From assembly GCA_046496945.1 (NCBI GenBank), contig JAWOGL010000293.1:1-7145 (forward strand): DNA of 7,145 nucleotides, written 5' to 3'. The notes below the pieces were generated by a model, which was not told the DNA's origin, searched no databases, and saw nothing but the letters and a program-made list of their open reading frames with translations. The first letter of the stretch is position 1, and each line of letters starts with the position of its first letter. This DNA is from Desulfonatronovibrio sp046496945 (GTDB taxonomy: Bacteria > Desulfobacterota > Desulfovibrionia > Desulfovibrionales > Desulfonatronovibrionaceae). The translations under genes were made by a program, and so were the position numbers. Positions 1 through 6,725 of this stretch are shown here, one piece after another.

Positions 1-56
1 TTACGTAATGTTGCCGAATCATTGCTTGTTATAGTTGATTTAAAGTTGTAAAGGAA

Positions 57-179
57 TTTCACACAGTTATCCTTTTTATTTTCATGTCCGGCCGGAATGG
101 GTTTTACTGAATTGACTGCAACTTTCTGTTTTATCCGAAGTTTAACAGCCAGCCTGATAAGGACTTTTTCACACTGTTA
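57..179. repeat. Short direct repeat pair TTTCACACWGTTA
   Basis: TTTCACACAGTTA at 57-69 recurs as TTTCACACTGTTA at 167-179, 12 of 13 bases identical and 110 bp apart, in otherwise unremarkable non-coding DNA. It could be a pair of protein-binding sites or a leftover duplication. No function can be assigned from the sequence. Confidence 0.4.
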
Positions 180-181
180 AA
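141..181. repeat. 8-bp perfect inverted repeat downstream of the SNF2 gene
   Basis: TTTAACAG at 141-148 is the exact reverse complement of CTGTTAAA at 174-181, separated by 25 bases. It sits about 33-73 bp beyond the SNF2 stop codon. The stem is AT-rich and the spacer long, so as an intrinsic terminator it would be weak. It may be an RNA 3'-end stem or simply chance. Confidence 0.35.
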
Positions 182-213
182 TAACCGTGCCGGGTGTTCG
201 CGGCAAAAAAATA

Positions 214-3200
214 TCAGCTTTGTTCCCGGATAAGTTCCATCATATCCTCCAGAGAGAGTTTGGCCCCGGTATCTGTGCCTTCCAGCAGGCTGGTGGCCAG
301 ATCGCGTTTATGGGTGTGCAGGGCCACAATCTTTTCTTCAATGGTGTTCTGGGTCACCAGCCTGTAGATGGTTACCGGACGTTTCTGGCCGATGCGGTGG
401 GCCCGGTCTGAAGCCTGATCTTCAACAGCGGGATTCCACCAGGGGTCCAGGTGAATCACGTAGTCAGCCGCGGTAAGATTCAGGCCGAACCCGCCGGCTT
501 TAAGGCTGATGAGAAAGAGGTTGCCCTCTCCAGCCTGAAAGGCGTTTACCGCCTCATGTCTTTTGGCCGCCGGGGTGGAGCCGTCAAGATACTGATACTT
601 GATTCCCCTCTGATCCAGATACTCACGGGTCAGGCGCAGATGGTCCACGAACTGGCTGAAAACCAGGGCCTGATGTCTGTTTTCCAGAAGATCTTCAAGA
701 ATCTCTCCAAAGGCCTGAAGTTTGGAGCTGGTCTGAGCGCTTTCAGGCATGACCAGGCCCGGATGGCAGCAGGCCCGGCGAAGTCGCATGATTTCAGCCA
801 GCATGCGAATTCTTTTCTGGCCGGGATGATCTTCAGGCTCGCTCATATGCTCCAGGGCCTTGCGGCGAATTGCTTCGTAAAGAGCGGTTTCTTCCGGACT
901 AAGTTCAACTTTTATGGTTACTTCGGTACGCGGGGGCAGTTCTGTGAGGACTTCACTCTTGAGCCTGCGCAGAACAAACGGACGAATGAGTTTTTTCAGG
1001 CGTGTTCTGGCTTCATTGTCCTTATACTGCTCAATGGGATGGGCAAATCTTCGGTTGAAGCTTTCCAGAGAACCCAACAGGCCGGGGTTAATGAAATTGA
1101 ACAGATTCCAAAGCTCCCCCAGATGATTTTCAATAGGTGTTCCAGTGGTGATCATTCTAAAATCGCCGGGCAGGGACATGGCTGCCCGGGAACGCTTGGT
1201 AAAGAAATTTTTAATGGCCTGGGCCTCGTCAGCGATAATGGTGGTCCATTTAATGCTGGAAAGAAGTTCTGCTTCATTCTGGAGCAGCCCATAGCTGCAG
1301 ACCACGAGATCAAAAGACCCGGCCTGACTGATCATCTGTTTGCGGTCGCCGGAACCGAAACGCACCGGATTCAGGGTGGGAGCAAACCTTGCAGTTTCTT
1401 CCAGCCAGTTGACGCAAACTGACGTGGGAGCCAGGACCAGGGTTGGCCCCTGTCTGGCCCGGAGCAGAATCAGGGCCAGGGCCTGAATGGTTTTGCCCAG
1501 CCCCATATCATCAGCCAGACAGGCCCCTGCTCCCCAATACGAAAGTCTTGCCAGCCACCGGAACCCCTCCACCTGGTAATTTCGCAGTTCAGCCCTTAAG
1601 GTGGAAGGTATGTCAGGATCATAATCTTTTGCCTGCCTGAGTTTCTTCAGATGCTTGTTCCATGAGGCAGTGGGCTTGAAATCCATTTCAGAAAGCACTT
1701 CTTCCATAACAGGGGCGGCAAGGGAATGAAATCTGCCGGAGTCACCATAGCCCCGAATGGATTCCAGACGGTTGCGGAAATCTCTGGTCAGACTTAAAAA
1801 GTCACCCTGTTCCAGGCGCACAAAACGGCCCGGACTCTTTTCCATCAGTGAAAGCAGCTGGGCCATATCCAGGACCCGGCCATCATCTAGTTCCAGTTCT
1901 CCGTGCAGGCTGAACCAGTCCTGCTGCGATTTTATGCCCGCTTTCATGCTGGAAGCGCTGGTCTCACCCGACACTTTGACCGGTTTGCCTTCGGGCCATT
2001 CCAGGATTACTTCGTCCCCGAGGCTCTGGAGTTGAAGCAATGTTTCCAGGGCGGCTTCAAGGTCATCCAGGCGCCAGGACCAGTTGGCGTCAGGATCAAG
2101 TGCGGGGCACTTTTCCAGCAATGATTTTACAGACCTTTGCTCACCTTCCAGATCTCTTTTTGTAAATACCTGTTTGCCGTCAACTTCAGCAAAAAGGGTT
2201 TTGCCGCCTTCACCGGGCCTTACCAACAGGCTGCCATTGGTTACCGGCCGGATAAAAAGGTCTATGCCGATGCCCTGGTCCATTGGATACAGACGCAGCA
2301 AAGGACGGGAATTCGCCGCAACTTTTTGCGCTTTGGTCTGCCCTCTTCCTTCAATATCCGAATGCACAGTAAGCAGAGGGGCAATCTCAGCAATGCTTTC
2401 CATGACCCTTTTTCTGGCCGTGGCCGGCACTCTTAAGCCTTCCGGACCGATAATTTCTGCGATCTGCAGATGCTCATCACTGAATTTGACCAGCCTTATC
2501 CTGTGCCTGCCTTCTTCAAGGGGAAGAACTGAATGATACTTCACAGGTTCCGGATCCATAAGAAGCCGGATTTCATCTTTTTCAGTAAGCACTTGGAGTA
2601 CCGGGCTTTCCAGAACCAATTCAACAGGCTGAATTGGATCATCCTCCCTGAAAATAAGGGGATGCCCGGCTGCTGCAACAAGGGCTGAATCTCCCAACAA
2701 AGTATAGTCTGTCCTGGCGTATCCCCTGTAGAAGGCGGAATAAATATCCGTCTTGATAGCCCTGCAGATTTTAAAGTCCTGCTCGGTCAGGTAGTCAAAA
2801 TCTTCCGCGGATTCAAACAATCTCTTCAGGGCAACAGGTCTGCCTTTGGACCACTTGCCGAACTTAGTGACTTTCTGTTCCCTTGGCTCCAGCTGATATG
2901 TATCTGCAGCCGGAATAATTCGCCAGACCATGCGCTGATGCTTATCCTGAACTTTTTGAGAAGAGGAAGGCTTTGCCGGAGCAAGATTCTGCAAAGAGGT
3001 AAGGGCCAGTTCCCATTCCTGAACAGGCTTGATCAAATCAGTAACAGGAGTCCATGCACCCTGCTCAACAGAATTTTCCAGTATAATCAATGGATCTTTT
3101 TGACCAAACTTGTCCAGGATCAGCGCTGCTTCCCGGGCGTACCAGTCATGTTTTTTCTTGCTTGCTTTGTAAAAACCCGAGGTAAGGAGTTCCAAGCTTT

Positions 3201-4362
3201 TTGGGGTCGGGGTTTTTCCTGTCCAGTAAAGCCCCATGGTTTGAAATAAAAGCAGATAAGGCTGGTTCTTATTGGTGAATTGGCATTTCAGGTTACTGGA
3301 GTCTTTAAACTGCATTTTTCCCATAAGTATCAGGGCGATATCTCCGAGCATTTCAAGACAGTCATCAAAAATACAATATTCCTTTTTTCTTTCCCTGATA
3401 TTGATTTGATCCTTGATGAGTTCATGAGCCTCAGAGTCCCCTCGGGACAAGGCAGTCAGAGTAAAAAACAGGCCGGCAAGGCCGGTGAAATGAATTATGC
3501 GTTTTCTGGTCTGTTTTTTCAAAACCTTGAGAGCTGCGGCAAAATCATCATAAGCCTGGTCGTGGTTGCCGTGGATAAACTTCAAGCTGGCCTTTAAGGC
3601 CAGACCCTGCCCGGTATTGTCTTCTGTTAAAAGCTCTTCAGCTTTCTGAAATTCGCCTCTGAGCATGAATGTCTGAACCAGAATCTGCAAAGGCTTGCGG
3701 CTGAACCGGGACATGCCGGGAAAGAATTTAAGCGCAAGATCCATGGCTAAGGGATCATGATCAAGAGTAACGGTACTCCAATTAAGGACAGAACCAAGGC
3801 ATTGGTATAAAATTATCCTGGGAAGCCATTCCACCCAGTCAGGATCAACAGGACGGAGACATAGTTTGATAAGATTTTCAGCATCAGCAAAATGCATAAG
3901 GTTCCAGGGGGATTTGGAAATCCCGGTAATTGACAGGACCTCCTCTTCATCGCCGGAGTAGAGAGCATGACGAAGTTCACAGAAATCCGAAAAAGAATCT
4001 GACCTGTAATGCCAGGGAAAATCTTTTTTAATGGCTTTTTCCACAGCATTTTTTGCCTGAGTGTATTTCCCGCTCAGAACAATTTCCCTGGCAGAGATTT
4101 CTTTTATTGCGGGACTGCATCTGAGTTCACCTCTGTTTACGGAGATAAGCCCTGTTTTTTTCAGTTTCTGGAGCAACCCGTTTTTCAGGGTATCAAGCAG
4201 TGGCTTGCCCTGTGAATTCTTCCACTTCAGGGTCTTGATGGCACTGGCAAGCTGATCATTCTTAATGCTTTTGCAAGGCACGCAAAGGATCTGCATAACA
4301 AGTTTTTCATCAGGATCCAGATTCTGGTAGGCATTAAGGAGTTTTTTAGATGGTGCAGGCAT
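214..4362 (-). CDS. SNF2-family DEAD/DEAH-box ATPase with long N-terminal extension
   Basis: A 1382-residue Swi2/Snf2 superfamily-2 ATPase, expected to be a cytoplasmic, ATP-driven translocase on double-stranded DNA that remodels protein-DNA complexes. The core fills about residues 920-1380: the Q-motif-like YQVEGFRWL starts at 929, Walker A DDMGLGKT is 951-958 (Lys957), Walker B DEAQ is 1045-1048, motif III TGT is 1073-1075, motif V GGFGLNL is 1290-1296, and motif VI DRAHRIGQ is 1319-1326 with Arg1320 and Arg1323. All ATPase motifs are intact. Residues about 686-900 resemble the segment preceding the core in other bacterial SNF2 proteins (WFSLHGELELDDG from 816). Residues about 1-480 are mainly helical with TPR-like stretches (LRGEFQKAEELL 234-245; another near 260-278). 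The ATG is the only ATG/GTG/TTG before an in-frame TAA at 4390-4392, but no clear Shine-Dalgarno is visible. There is no SWIM-domain, methylase or nuclease partner next door, so a defence or repair role is unproven. Confidence 0.95.
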   Translation of the reverse strand: MPAPSKKLLNAYQNLDPDEKLVMQILCVPCKSIKNDQLASAIKTLKWKNSQGKPLLDTLKNGLLQKLKKTGLISVNRGELRCSPAIKEISAREIVLSGKYTQAKNAVEKAIKKDFPWHYRSDSFSDFCELRHALYSGDEEEVLSITGISKSPWNLMHFADAENLIKLCLRPVDPDWVEWLPRIILYQCLGSVLNWSTVTLDHDPLAMDLALKFFPGMSRFSRKPLQILVQTFMLRGEFQKAEELLTEDNTGQGLALKASLKFIHGNHDQAYDDFAAALKVLKKQTRKRIIHFTGLAGLFFTLTALSRGDSEAHELIKDQINIRERKKEYCIFDDCLEMLGDIALILMGKMQFKDSSNLKCQFTNKNQPYLLLFQTMGLYWTGKTPTPKSLELLTSGFYKASKKKHDWYAREAALILDKFGQKDPLIILENSVEQGAWTPVTDLIKPVQEWELALTSLQNLAPAKPSSSQKVQDKHQRMVWRIIPAADTYQLEPREQKVTKFGKWSKGRPVALKRLFESAEDFDYLTEQDFKICRAIKTDIYSAFYRGYARTDYTLLGDSALVAAAGHPLIFREDDPIQPVELVLESPVLQVLTEKDEIRLLMDPEPVKYHSVLPLEEGRHRIRLVKFSDEHLQIAEIIGPEGLRVPATARKRVMESIAEIAPLLTVHSDIEGRGQTKAQKVAANSRPLLRLYPMDQGIGIDLFIRPVTNGSLLVRPGEGGKTLFAEVDGKQVFTKRDLEGEQRSVKSLLEKCPALDPDANWSWRLDDLEAALETLLQLQSLGDEVILEWPEGKPVKVSGETSASSMKAGIKSQQDWFSLHGELELDDGRVLDMAQLLSLMEKSPGRFVRLEQGDFLSLTRDFRNRLESIRGYGDSGRFHSLAAPVMEEVLSEMDFKPTASWNKHLKKLRQAKDYDPDIPSTLRAELRNYQVEGFRWLARLSYWGAGACLADDMGLGKTIQALALILLRARQGPTLVLAPTSVCVNWLEETARFAPTLNPVRFGSGDRKQMISQAGSFDLVVCSYGLLQNEAELLSSIKWTTIIADEAQAIKNFFTKRSRAAMSLPGDFRMITTGTPIENHLGELWNLFNFINPGLLGSLESFNRRFAHPIEQYKDNEARTRLKKLIRPFVLRRLKSEVLTELPPRTEVTIKVELSPEETALYEAIRRKALEHMSEPEDHPGQKRIRMLAEIMRLRRACCHPGLVMPESAQTSSKLQAFGEILEDLLENRHQALVFSQFVDHLRLTREYLDQRGIKYQYLDGSTPAAKRHEAVNAFQAGEGNLFLISLKAGGFGLNLTAADYVIHLDPWWNPAVEDQASDRAHRIGQKRPVTIYRLVTQNTIEEKIVALHTHKRDLATSLLEGTDTGAKLSLEDMMELIREQS

Positions 4363-4394
4363 GATATTCAGATTTTTAAAATTTAATATTTATT

Positions 4395-4409
4395 GTAACT
4401 ATTCACCAC
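4395..4409. repeat. 15-bp dispersed direct repeat, copy 1
   Basis: GTAACTATTCACCAC, matched by a second copy at 4812-4826 with one T/C difference. This copy lies 32-46 bp upstream of the SNF2 start, where a promoter or operator would be expected. Read on that gene's strand it is GTGGTGAATAGTTAC. Confidence 0.6.
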
Positions 4410-4436
4410 ACACGGCATATTTCCATTCAACCACAG

Positions 4437-4516
4437 TGGATTCCGGCTTTCGCCGGAATGACGGAAAAAGGCAACTGCCTGCTTTAACCGTCACCCCGGA
4501 CCAGATCCGGGGTCCA
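4437..4516. repeat. REP-doublet (REPIN-like) palindromic element, two inverted hairpins
   Basis: Two hairpin units face each other. The left unit is TGGA at 4437-4440, an 8-bp stem (4440-4447 with 4452-4459) closing a 4-base loop, then TGACGG at 4459-4464. On the opposite strand the left loop reads GAAA, a GNRA tetraloop. The right unit is CCGTCA at 4488-4493, an 8-bp stem (4493-4500 with 4506-4513) and TCCA at 4513-4516. Reverse-complementing the right unit gives the same pattern: TGGA, YYCCGG, 6-7 loop bases, CCGGRR, TGACGG. The spacer contains a small 5-bp stem (4469-4473 with 4476-4480). Inverted pairs like this are typical of REP elements mobilised by RAYT (IS200-like tyrosine) transposases. 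No transposase is present here, so this would be a non-autonomous copy. It could also act as an RNA stabiliser or protein-binding site. Confidence 0.8.
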
Positions 4517-4542
4517 GGGCTTCTTATTAGTTCTTGCTGAAT

Positions 4543-4771
4543 AATTACAATTTAATAAGTGTTCTTCAAGATTTTTAGACACCCGGCAGTACAAAGGCCG
4601 CCTAAAGCTCAAAAAACCCGGGCATGGACAAACCTCATCCTTTGATGGATGGTTGCGCAGATGAGTCAGTTACTATTGCATTACCGGCTGGTCAAGAAGA
4701 CGGGATCACCGAATGTCCCGGGGACACTCTGATAAAGAATATATTGTCTTTATTATTAACAAATTGTAATT
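4543..4771. repeat. 11-bp AT-rich inverted repeat pair
   Basis: AATTACAATTT at 4543-4553 is the exact reverse complement of AAATTGTAATT at 4761-4771, enclosing about 207 bp. The similarity continues inward with AATAA after a 3-base gap. It might mark the ends of a small degenerate insertion, but in AT-rich DNA of this length an 11-bp match can arise by chance. Confidence 0.3.
4714..4726. repeat. GC-rich 13-bp palindrome TGTCCC-G-GGGACA
   Basis: This is a perfect inverted repeat around a single central G, in a local GC-rich patch between AT-rich stretches. It has the form of a binding site for a dimeric regulator or of a REP/IS200-type end. The sequence does not decide between these. Confidence 0.45.
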
Positions 4772-4811
4772 TTATCTTCCATATTCAAATCATCAAAAAA
4801 CAAATGCTTTA

Positions 4812-4826
4812 GTAACTATTCATCAC
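4812..4826. repeat. 15-bp dispersed direct repeat, copy 2
   Basis: GTAACTATTCATCAC, identical to 4395-4409 except for one T/C change and in the same orientation, 417 bp away. Together the two copies bracket the REP-doublet, the palindrome and the AT-rich inverted repeat. Confidence 0.6.
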
Positions 4827-4846
4827 TTTTCATGAATTTTTGAACA

Positions 4847-4949
4847 GCCTGTCTGGTAACAGCTCTATCAGGCAGAGCCGTTAAGGATGGTTTGCCGGCC
4901 TGAGAAAACCGGATTGGCTTTAGTATTAAAAAACATGGTGAACAGCTCT
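4847..4949 (+). promoter_or_regulatory. Possible alternative-pairing leader before the AEC gene
   Basis: AACAGCTCT occurs at 4858-4866 and again at 4941-4949. Either copy could pair, with one A-C mismatch, to AGAGCCGTT at 4874-4882. The first copy makes a tight hairpin (GCTCT 4862-4866 with AGAGC 4874-4878, 7-base loop). GCCTG 4847-4851 could instead pair with CAGGC 4869-4873. The second copy ends 23 bases before the AEC ribosome binding site. Mutually exclusive stems are suggestive of a leader switch, but no transcription start is known and no riboswitch class is recognised. Confidence 0.2.
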
Positions 4950-4972
4950 TTATATTTATCTGAATGAATTCC

Positions 4973-4977
4973 GGGAG
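4973..4977 (+). promoter_or_regulatory. Ribosome binding site deciding a TTG start
   Basis: GGGAG lies 8 bases before the TTG at 4986, a normal spacing. The first in-frame ATG (5001) would be 23 bases away, too far. This supports the TTG as the start of the AEC gene, which also restores the usual N-terminus of the family. Confidence 0.7.
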
Positions 4978-4985
4978 AAAGTGTT

Positions 4986-5912
4986 TTGAACAGTATTTTT
5001 ATGGCGTTATCTCCGATATTTTTCCTTATCCTTCTGGGATGGATTTTTAAGCGCATTGAATTTCCGGGAACTTCTTTCTGGCCCATGGCCGAAAAAATTA
5101 CCTTTTATGTCTTTTTCCCGGCCCTGTTGTTTTTAAGTCTGTACCGGGCTGATTTCAGTGAAGCCCGGTTCTGGTCCCTGGCCTTCAGCGTGGGCGGATC
5201 CATGCTGGCAATCAGCCTGATCATGCTGGTGATTCGGCCTTTGATTAATATTTCAGATGCTTCTTTTTCTTCTCTGTTCCAGGGAGGGCTCAGGCCCAAT
5301 ACTTATGTGGGGATATCCGCGGCTTTTGTTTTTCTGGGGGAGCCGGGTCTGACCCTGGCTGCCATGGTCATTGCCGTGATGATCCCCCTGGCCAACATCC
5401 TGAGCGTGGCTGTGGTCACCAGATTCGGGGACAACTCAAACAGAGGCTGGAAGCAGGCTTTTCACGCCCTGGTCACCAACCCCCTGATCATAGCTTCCCT
5501 GCTGGGCATACTGGCCAATTTCACCGGCCTGAGGCTGGTGCTGGGCACGGAAGAAGTAGTCCGGATTCTCAGCCAGGCATCTCTGTCTCTGGGGCTTCTG
5601 GCGGTGGGGGCTGGGCTGAGATTTCACAGCCTGGCTTCCAACTCCATTCCGGTGATCTGGTCCTCAATTTTCAAGCTGATTTTTATGCCCCTGCTCATGG
5701 GTTCTGCAGCCTTATGGATCGGCATGGGACAGGACATTGTGCTGATTATTGTAATCTTTGCCTCTCTTCCCTGCGGAGCAGCAGCCTATGTAATGACCAG
5801 ACAGCTGGGAGGCAATCTTGATCTGATGGCTTCAATCATCACTGTCCAGACTGTGGCCGCAGCAGCCGGAATGCCTTTGGCAGTCTGGATTTTCAGCAGC
5901 TTGCCATTCTGA
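4986..5912 (+). CDS. AEC family permease (auxin efflux carrier type)
   Basis: A 308-residue inner-membrane transporter of the auxin efflux carrier (AEC, Mem_trans) family, whose bacterial members export or exchange small organic anions such as malate. The substrate here cannot be read from the sequence. Hydrophobic segments suggest about ten helices in two sets of five: about 4-21, 38-54, 63-87, 105-119, 121-145, then 160-180, 190-212, 220-246, 250-271 and 281-305. Family-like features are FPGTSFWP (26-33) after helix 1, FFPALLF (43-49) in helix 2, QGGLRPN (99-105), and LPCGAAAYV (261-269) followed by QTVAAAAGMPL (288-298) in the last helices. Length is normal for the family and the gene looks intact. 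The start is TTG, supported by GGGAG 8 bases upstream. It is divergent from the SNF2 gene. The next gene has its own promoter, so this one is probably monocistronic. Confidence 0.92.
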   Translation: MNSIFMALSPIFFLILLGWIFKRIEFPGTSFWPMAEKITFYVFFPALLFLSLYRADFSEARFWSLAFSVGGSMLAISLIMLVIRPLINISDASFSSLFQGGLRPNTYVGISAAFVFLGEPGLTLAAMVIAVMIPLANILSVAVVTRFGDNSNRGWKQAFHALVTNPLIIASLLGILANFTGLRLVLGTEEVVRILSQASLSLGLLAVGAGLRFHSLASNSIPVIWSSIFKLIFMPLLMGSAALWIGMGQDIVLIIVIFASLPCGAAAYVMTRQLGGNLDLMASIITVQTVAAAAGMPLAVWIFSSLPF

Positions 5913-5962
5913 TGCACCGGAAAGTTATCTCTCTGAAGTTTTTGCGGGTTTGAATTTCTTTA

Positions 5963-5991
5963 TTGACCGGTATATTTGGTAAAGCTATAAA
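5963..5991 (+). promoter_or_regulatory. Sigma-70-like promoter of the PagP-like gene
   Basis: TTGACC (-35) at 5963-5968 and TATAAA (-10) at 5986-5991 are separated by exactly 17 bases, both close to consensus. Transcription would start near 5998, leaving a leader of about 35 bases before the ATG at 6034. It indicates that the downstream gene is transcribed separately from the AEC gene. Confidence 0.65.
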
Positions 5992-6033
5992 ATTTGTGTC
6001 TGCCAGAACAGCCTGATTCGGAGATATGATGAT

Positions 6034-6618
6034 ATGAAAGAAAAACTTGCTCTTTTATGTACAATCCTGATTTCAGCAATTGCTTTTTCTTGTGTCTGTC
6101 ATGCAATGGACAAGAGTTCCTTGCACAGAGAAAACTCGGATTTTATCAAGGATCATCCTTCAGACCAGAATAATCATACACCGAGTGGGTCCGACTTGTG
6201 GAACTTTATCAAGGGTCAGCCTGCCGTGGATTCGCTGCAGCTAGGCATGTGGAGCCTGCACGTTGATGGTTCAGGAGATATCTTCGGCAGCGGAAAAAAT
6301 AACGAGCATAATTATCTGATAGGTTTACAGTATAAAGGCTTCAATACCGCTACGTTCATCAACAGTCATGACGACAGGGCTTATACGATAGGTCTCTCCA
6401 GAGAAGTTTTCTCCCACCAGCTCAGCCCGGATCTGCGCTTTGACGCCGGCTACAAAATCGGACTGCTTTACGGATATAAGGACAATCTGCCCAACCTCAA
6501 TGGCCTTAGTGGGTATGTCATGCCCGTATTCGGCTTTTCCTGGAAAAGAGTCGGGTTTGATATCGGCATGGTGCCCATCGGGGTATTGACCTTCAATTTC
6601 AGAATAAACCTTAATTAA
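6034..6618 (+). CDS. Secreted outer-membrane beta-barrel protein, PagP-like
   Basis: A 194-residue exported protein. Residues 1-24 form a signal peptide (KEK, hydrophobic core, likely cleavage after CHA). The polar segment 25-55 is low in structure, and the rest consists of alternating strands (LQLGMWSLHV, YLIGLQYKGF, YVMPVFGFSW, VGFDIGMVPIGVLTFNF), as expected for a small beta-barrel. The layout resembles PagP, the outer-membrane enzyme that transfers palmitate from phospholipid to lipid A: WSLH with His76 would match the PagP catalytic His region, and FINS with Ser111 would match its Asp-Ser pair. Here the Asp position is Asn110, so activity is uncertain. Similar NS-containing barrels of unknown function also exist. 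The start at 6034 has CGGAG (6019-6023) 10 bases upstream; the ATGs at 6026 and 6029 hit an early stop. A strong-looking promoter lies in front. Confidence 0.6.
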   Translation: MKEKLALLCTILISAIAFSCVCHAMDKSSLHRENSDFIKDHPSDQNNHTPSGSDLWNFIKGQPAVDSLQLGMWSLHVDGSGDIFGSGKNNEHNYLIGLQYKGFNTATFINSHDDRAYTIGLSREVFSHQLSPDLRFDAGYKIGLLYGYKDNLPNLNGLSGYVMPVFGFSWKRVGFDIGMVPIGVLTFNFRINLN

Positions 6619-6694
6619 TAAAAGCAGTCAATAAAACGACGGGCCTTATTGGAATTGAACAGAGGCCATCCGGTCACCGTCATGATATCCACCC

Positions 6695-6722
6695 TCCGGT
6701 CTCCAAGCCTCAAAAGACCGGA
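6695..6722. terminator. Hairpin in the convergent gap, possible bidirectional terminator stem
   Basis: TCCGGTCT at 6695-6702 is the exact reverse complement of AGACCGGA at 6715-6722, with a 12-base loop. It sits just past the NicO stop codon and about 80 bp past the PagP-like stop, between convergent genes, where terminators belong. It lacks a T-run on either strand. ATCCGGTC at 6668-6675 could compete for the same partner. Confidence 0.4.
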
Positions 6723-6725
6723 TAC

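Larger units (their letters stand above)
1..213. other. Non-coding left flank beyond the 3' end of the SNF2 gene
   Basis: No gene of useful length is visible. The plus-strand frame starting at base 1 is open for 16 codons and stops with TAA at 49-51, so this could be the last residues of a gene entering from the left, but that is too short to support. Just after this stop, AAAGGA (50-55) can pair with TCCTTT (70-75) and is followed by a T-rich run (73-82), a weak terminator-like arrangement with a 14-nt loop. On the minus strand no strong GC hairpin plus T-run follows the SNF2 stop codon. A T-run lies directly after that stop (minus strand, about 205-213), without a stem before it. Confidence 0.5.
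4363..4985. other. 623-bp divergent intergenic region rich in short repeats and hairpins
   Basis: This lies between the divergently transcribed SNF2 and AEC genes. From left to right it holds an AT-rich leader for the SNF2 gene, a 15-bp repeat copy, an 80-bp REP-doublet, an AT-rich stretch, a GC-richer patch (about 4580-4730) ending in a 13-bp palindrome, another AT-rich stretch, the second 15-bp repeat copy, and a potentially structured leader before the AEC ribosome binding site. A 62-codon open frame at 4624-4812 has no recognisable family, no good ribosome binding site and a composition that changes halfway, so I do not call it a gene. The promoters of both flanking genes should lie here, but no convincing -35/-10 pair stands out. 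Confidence 0.7.

Noticed and set aside
50..83. AAAGGA/TCCTTT stem followed by T-rich run as a terminator
   Set aside because: Only 6 bp, mostly A-T, with a 14-base loop; too weak to call, though it follows a possible gene end at 49-51.
451..1422. Long plus-strand open frame (323 codons)
   Set aside because: It lies wholly antisense to the conserved SNF2 ATPase core, shows no recognisable family, and is explained as a mirror of the real gene's codon bias.
2084..2536. Plus-strand open frame of 150 codons
   Set aside because: Antisense to the intact SNF2 gene, Ser/Arg-rich low-quality translation, no ribosome binding site.
214..4362. SNF2 gene as part of a known defence system such as DISARM or Zorya
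   Set aside because: None of the partner genes of those systems is in the window; the neighbours are a permease, an outer-membrane protein and a metal transporter.
4437..4516. CRISPR array or toxin-antitoxin operator
   Set aside because: Only two inverted hairpin units with no spacers, no cas genes and no toxin or antitoxin gene.
4624..4812. 62-codon open frame in the intergenic region
   Set aside because: No family resemblance, no clear ribosome binding site, crosses the palindrome and an AT-rich boundary; better read as non-coding.
4868..5086. 72-codon minus-strand open frame
   Set aside because: Overlaps the start of the AEC gene antisense and has no recognisable features.
6629..6651. 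CAATAA/TTATTG stem after the PagP-like stop as a terminator
   Set aside because: All but one pair are A-T, 11-base loop, no T-run afterwards.
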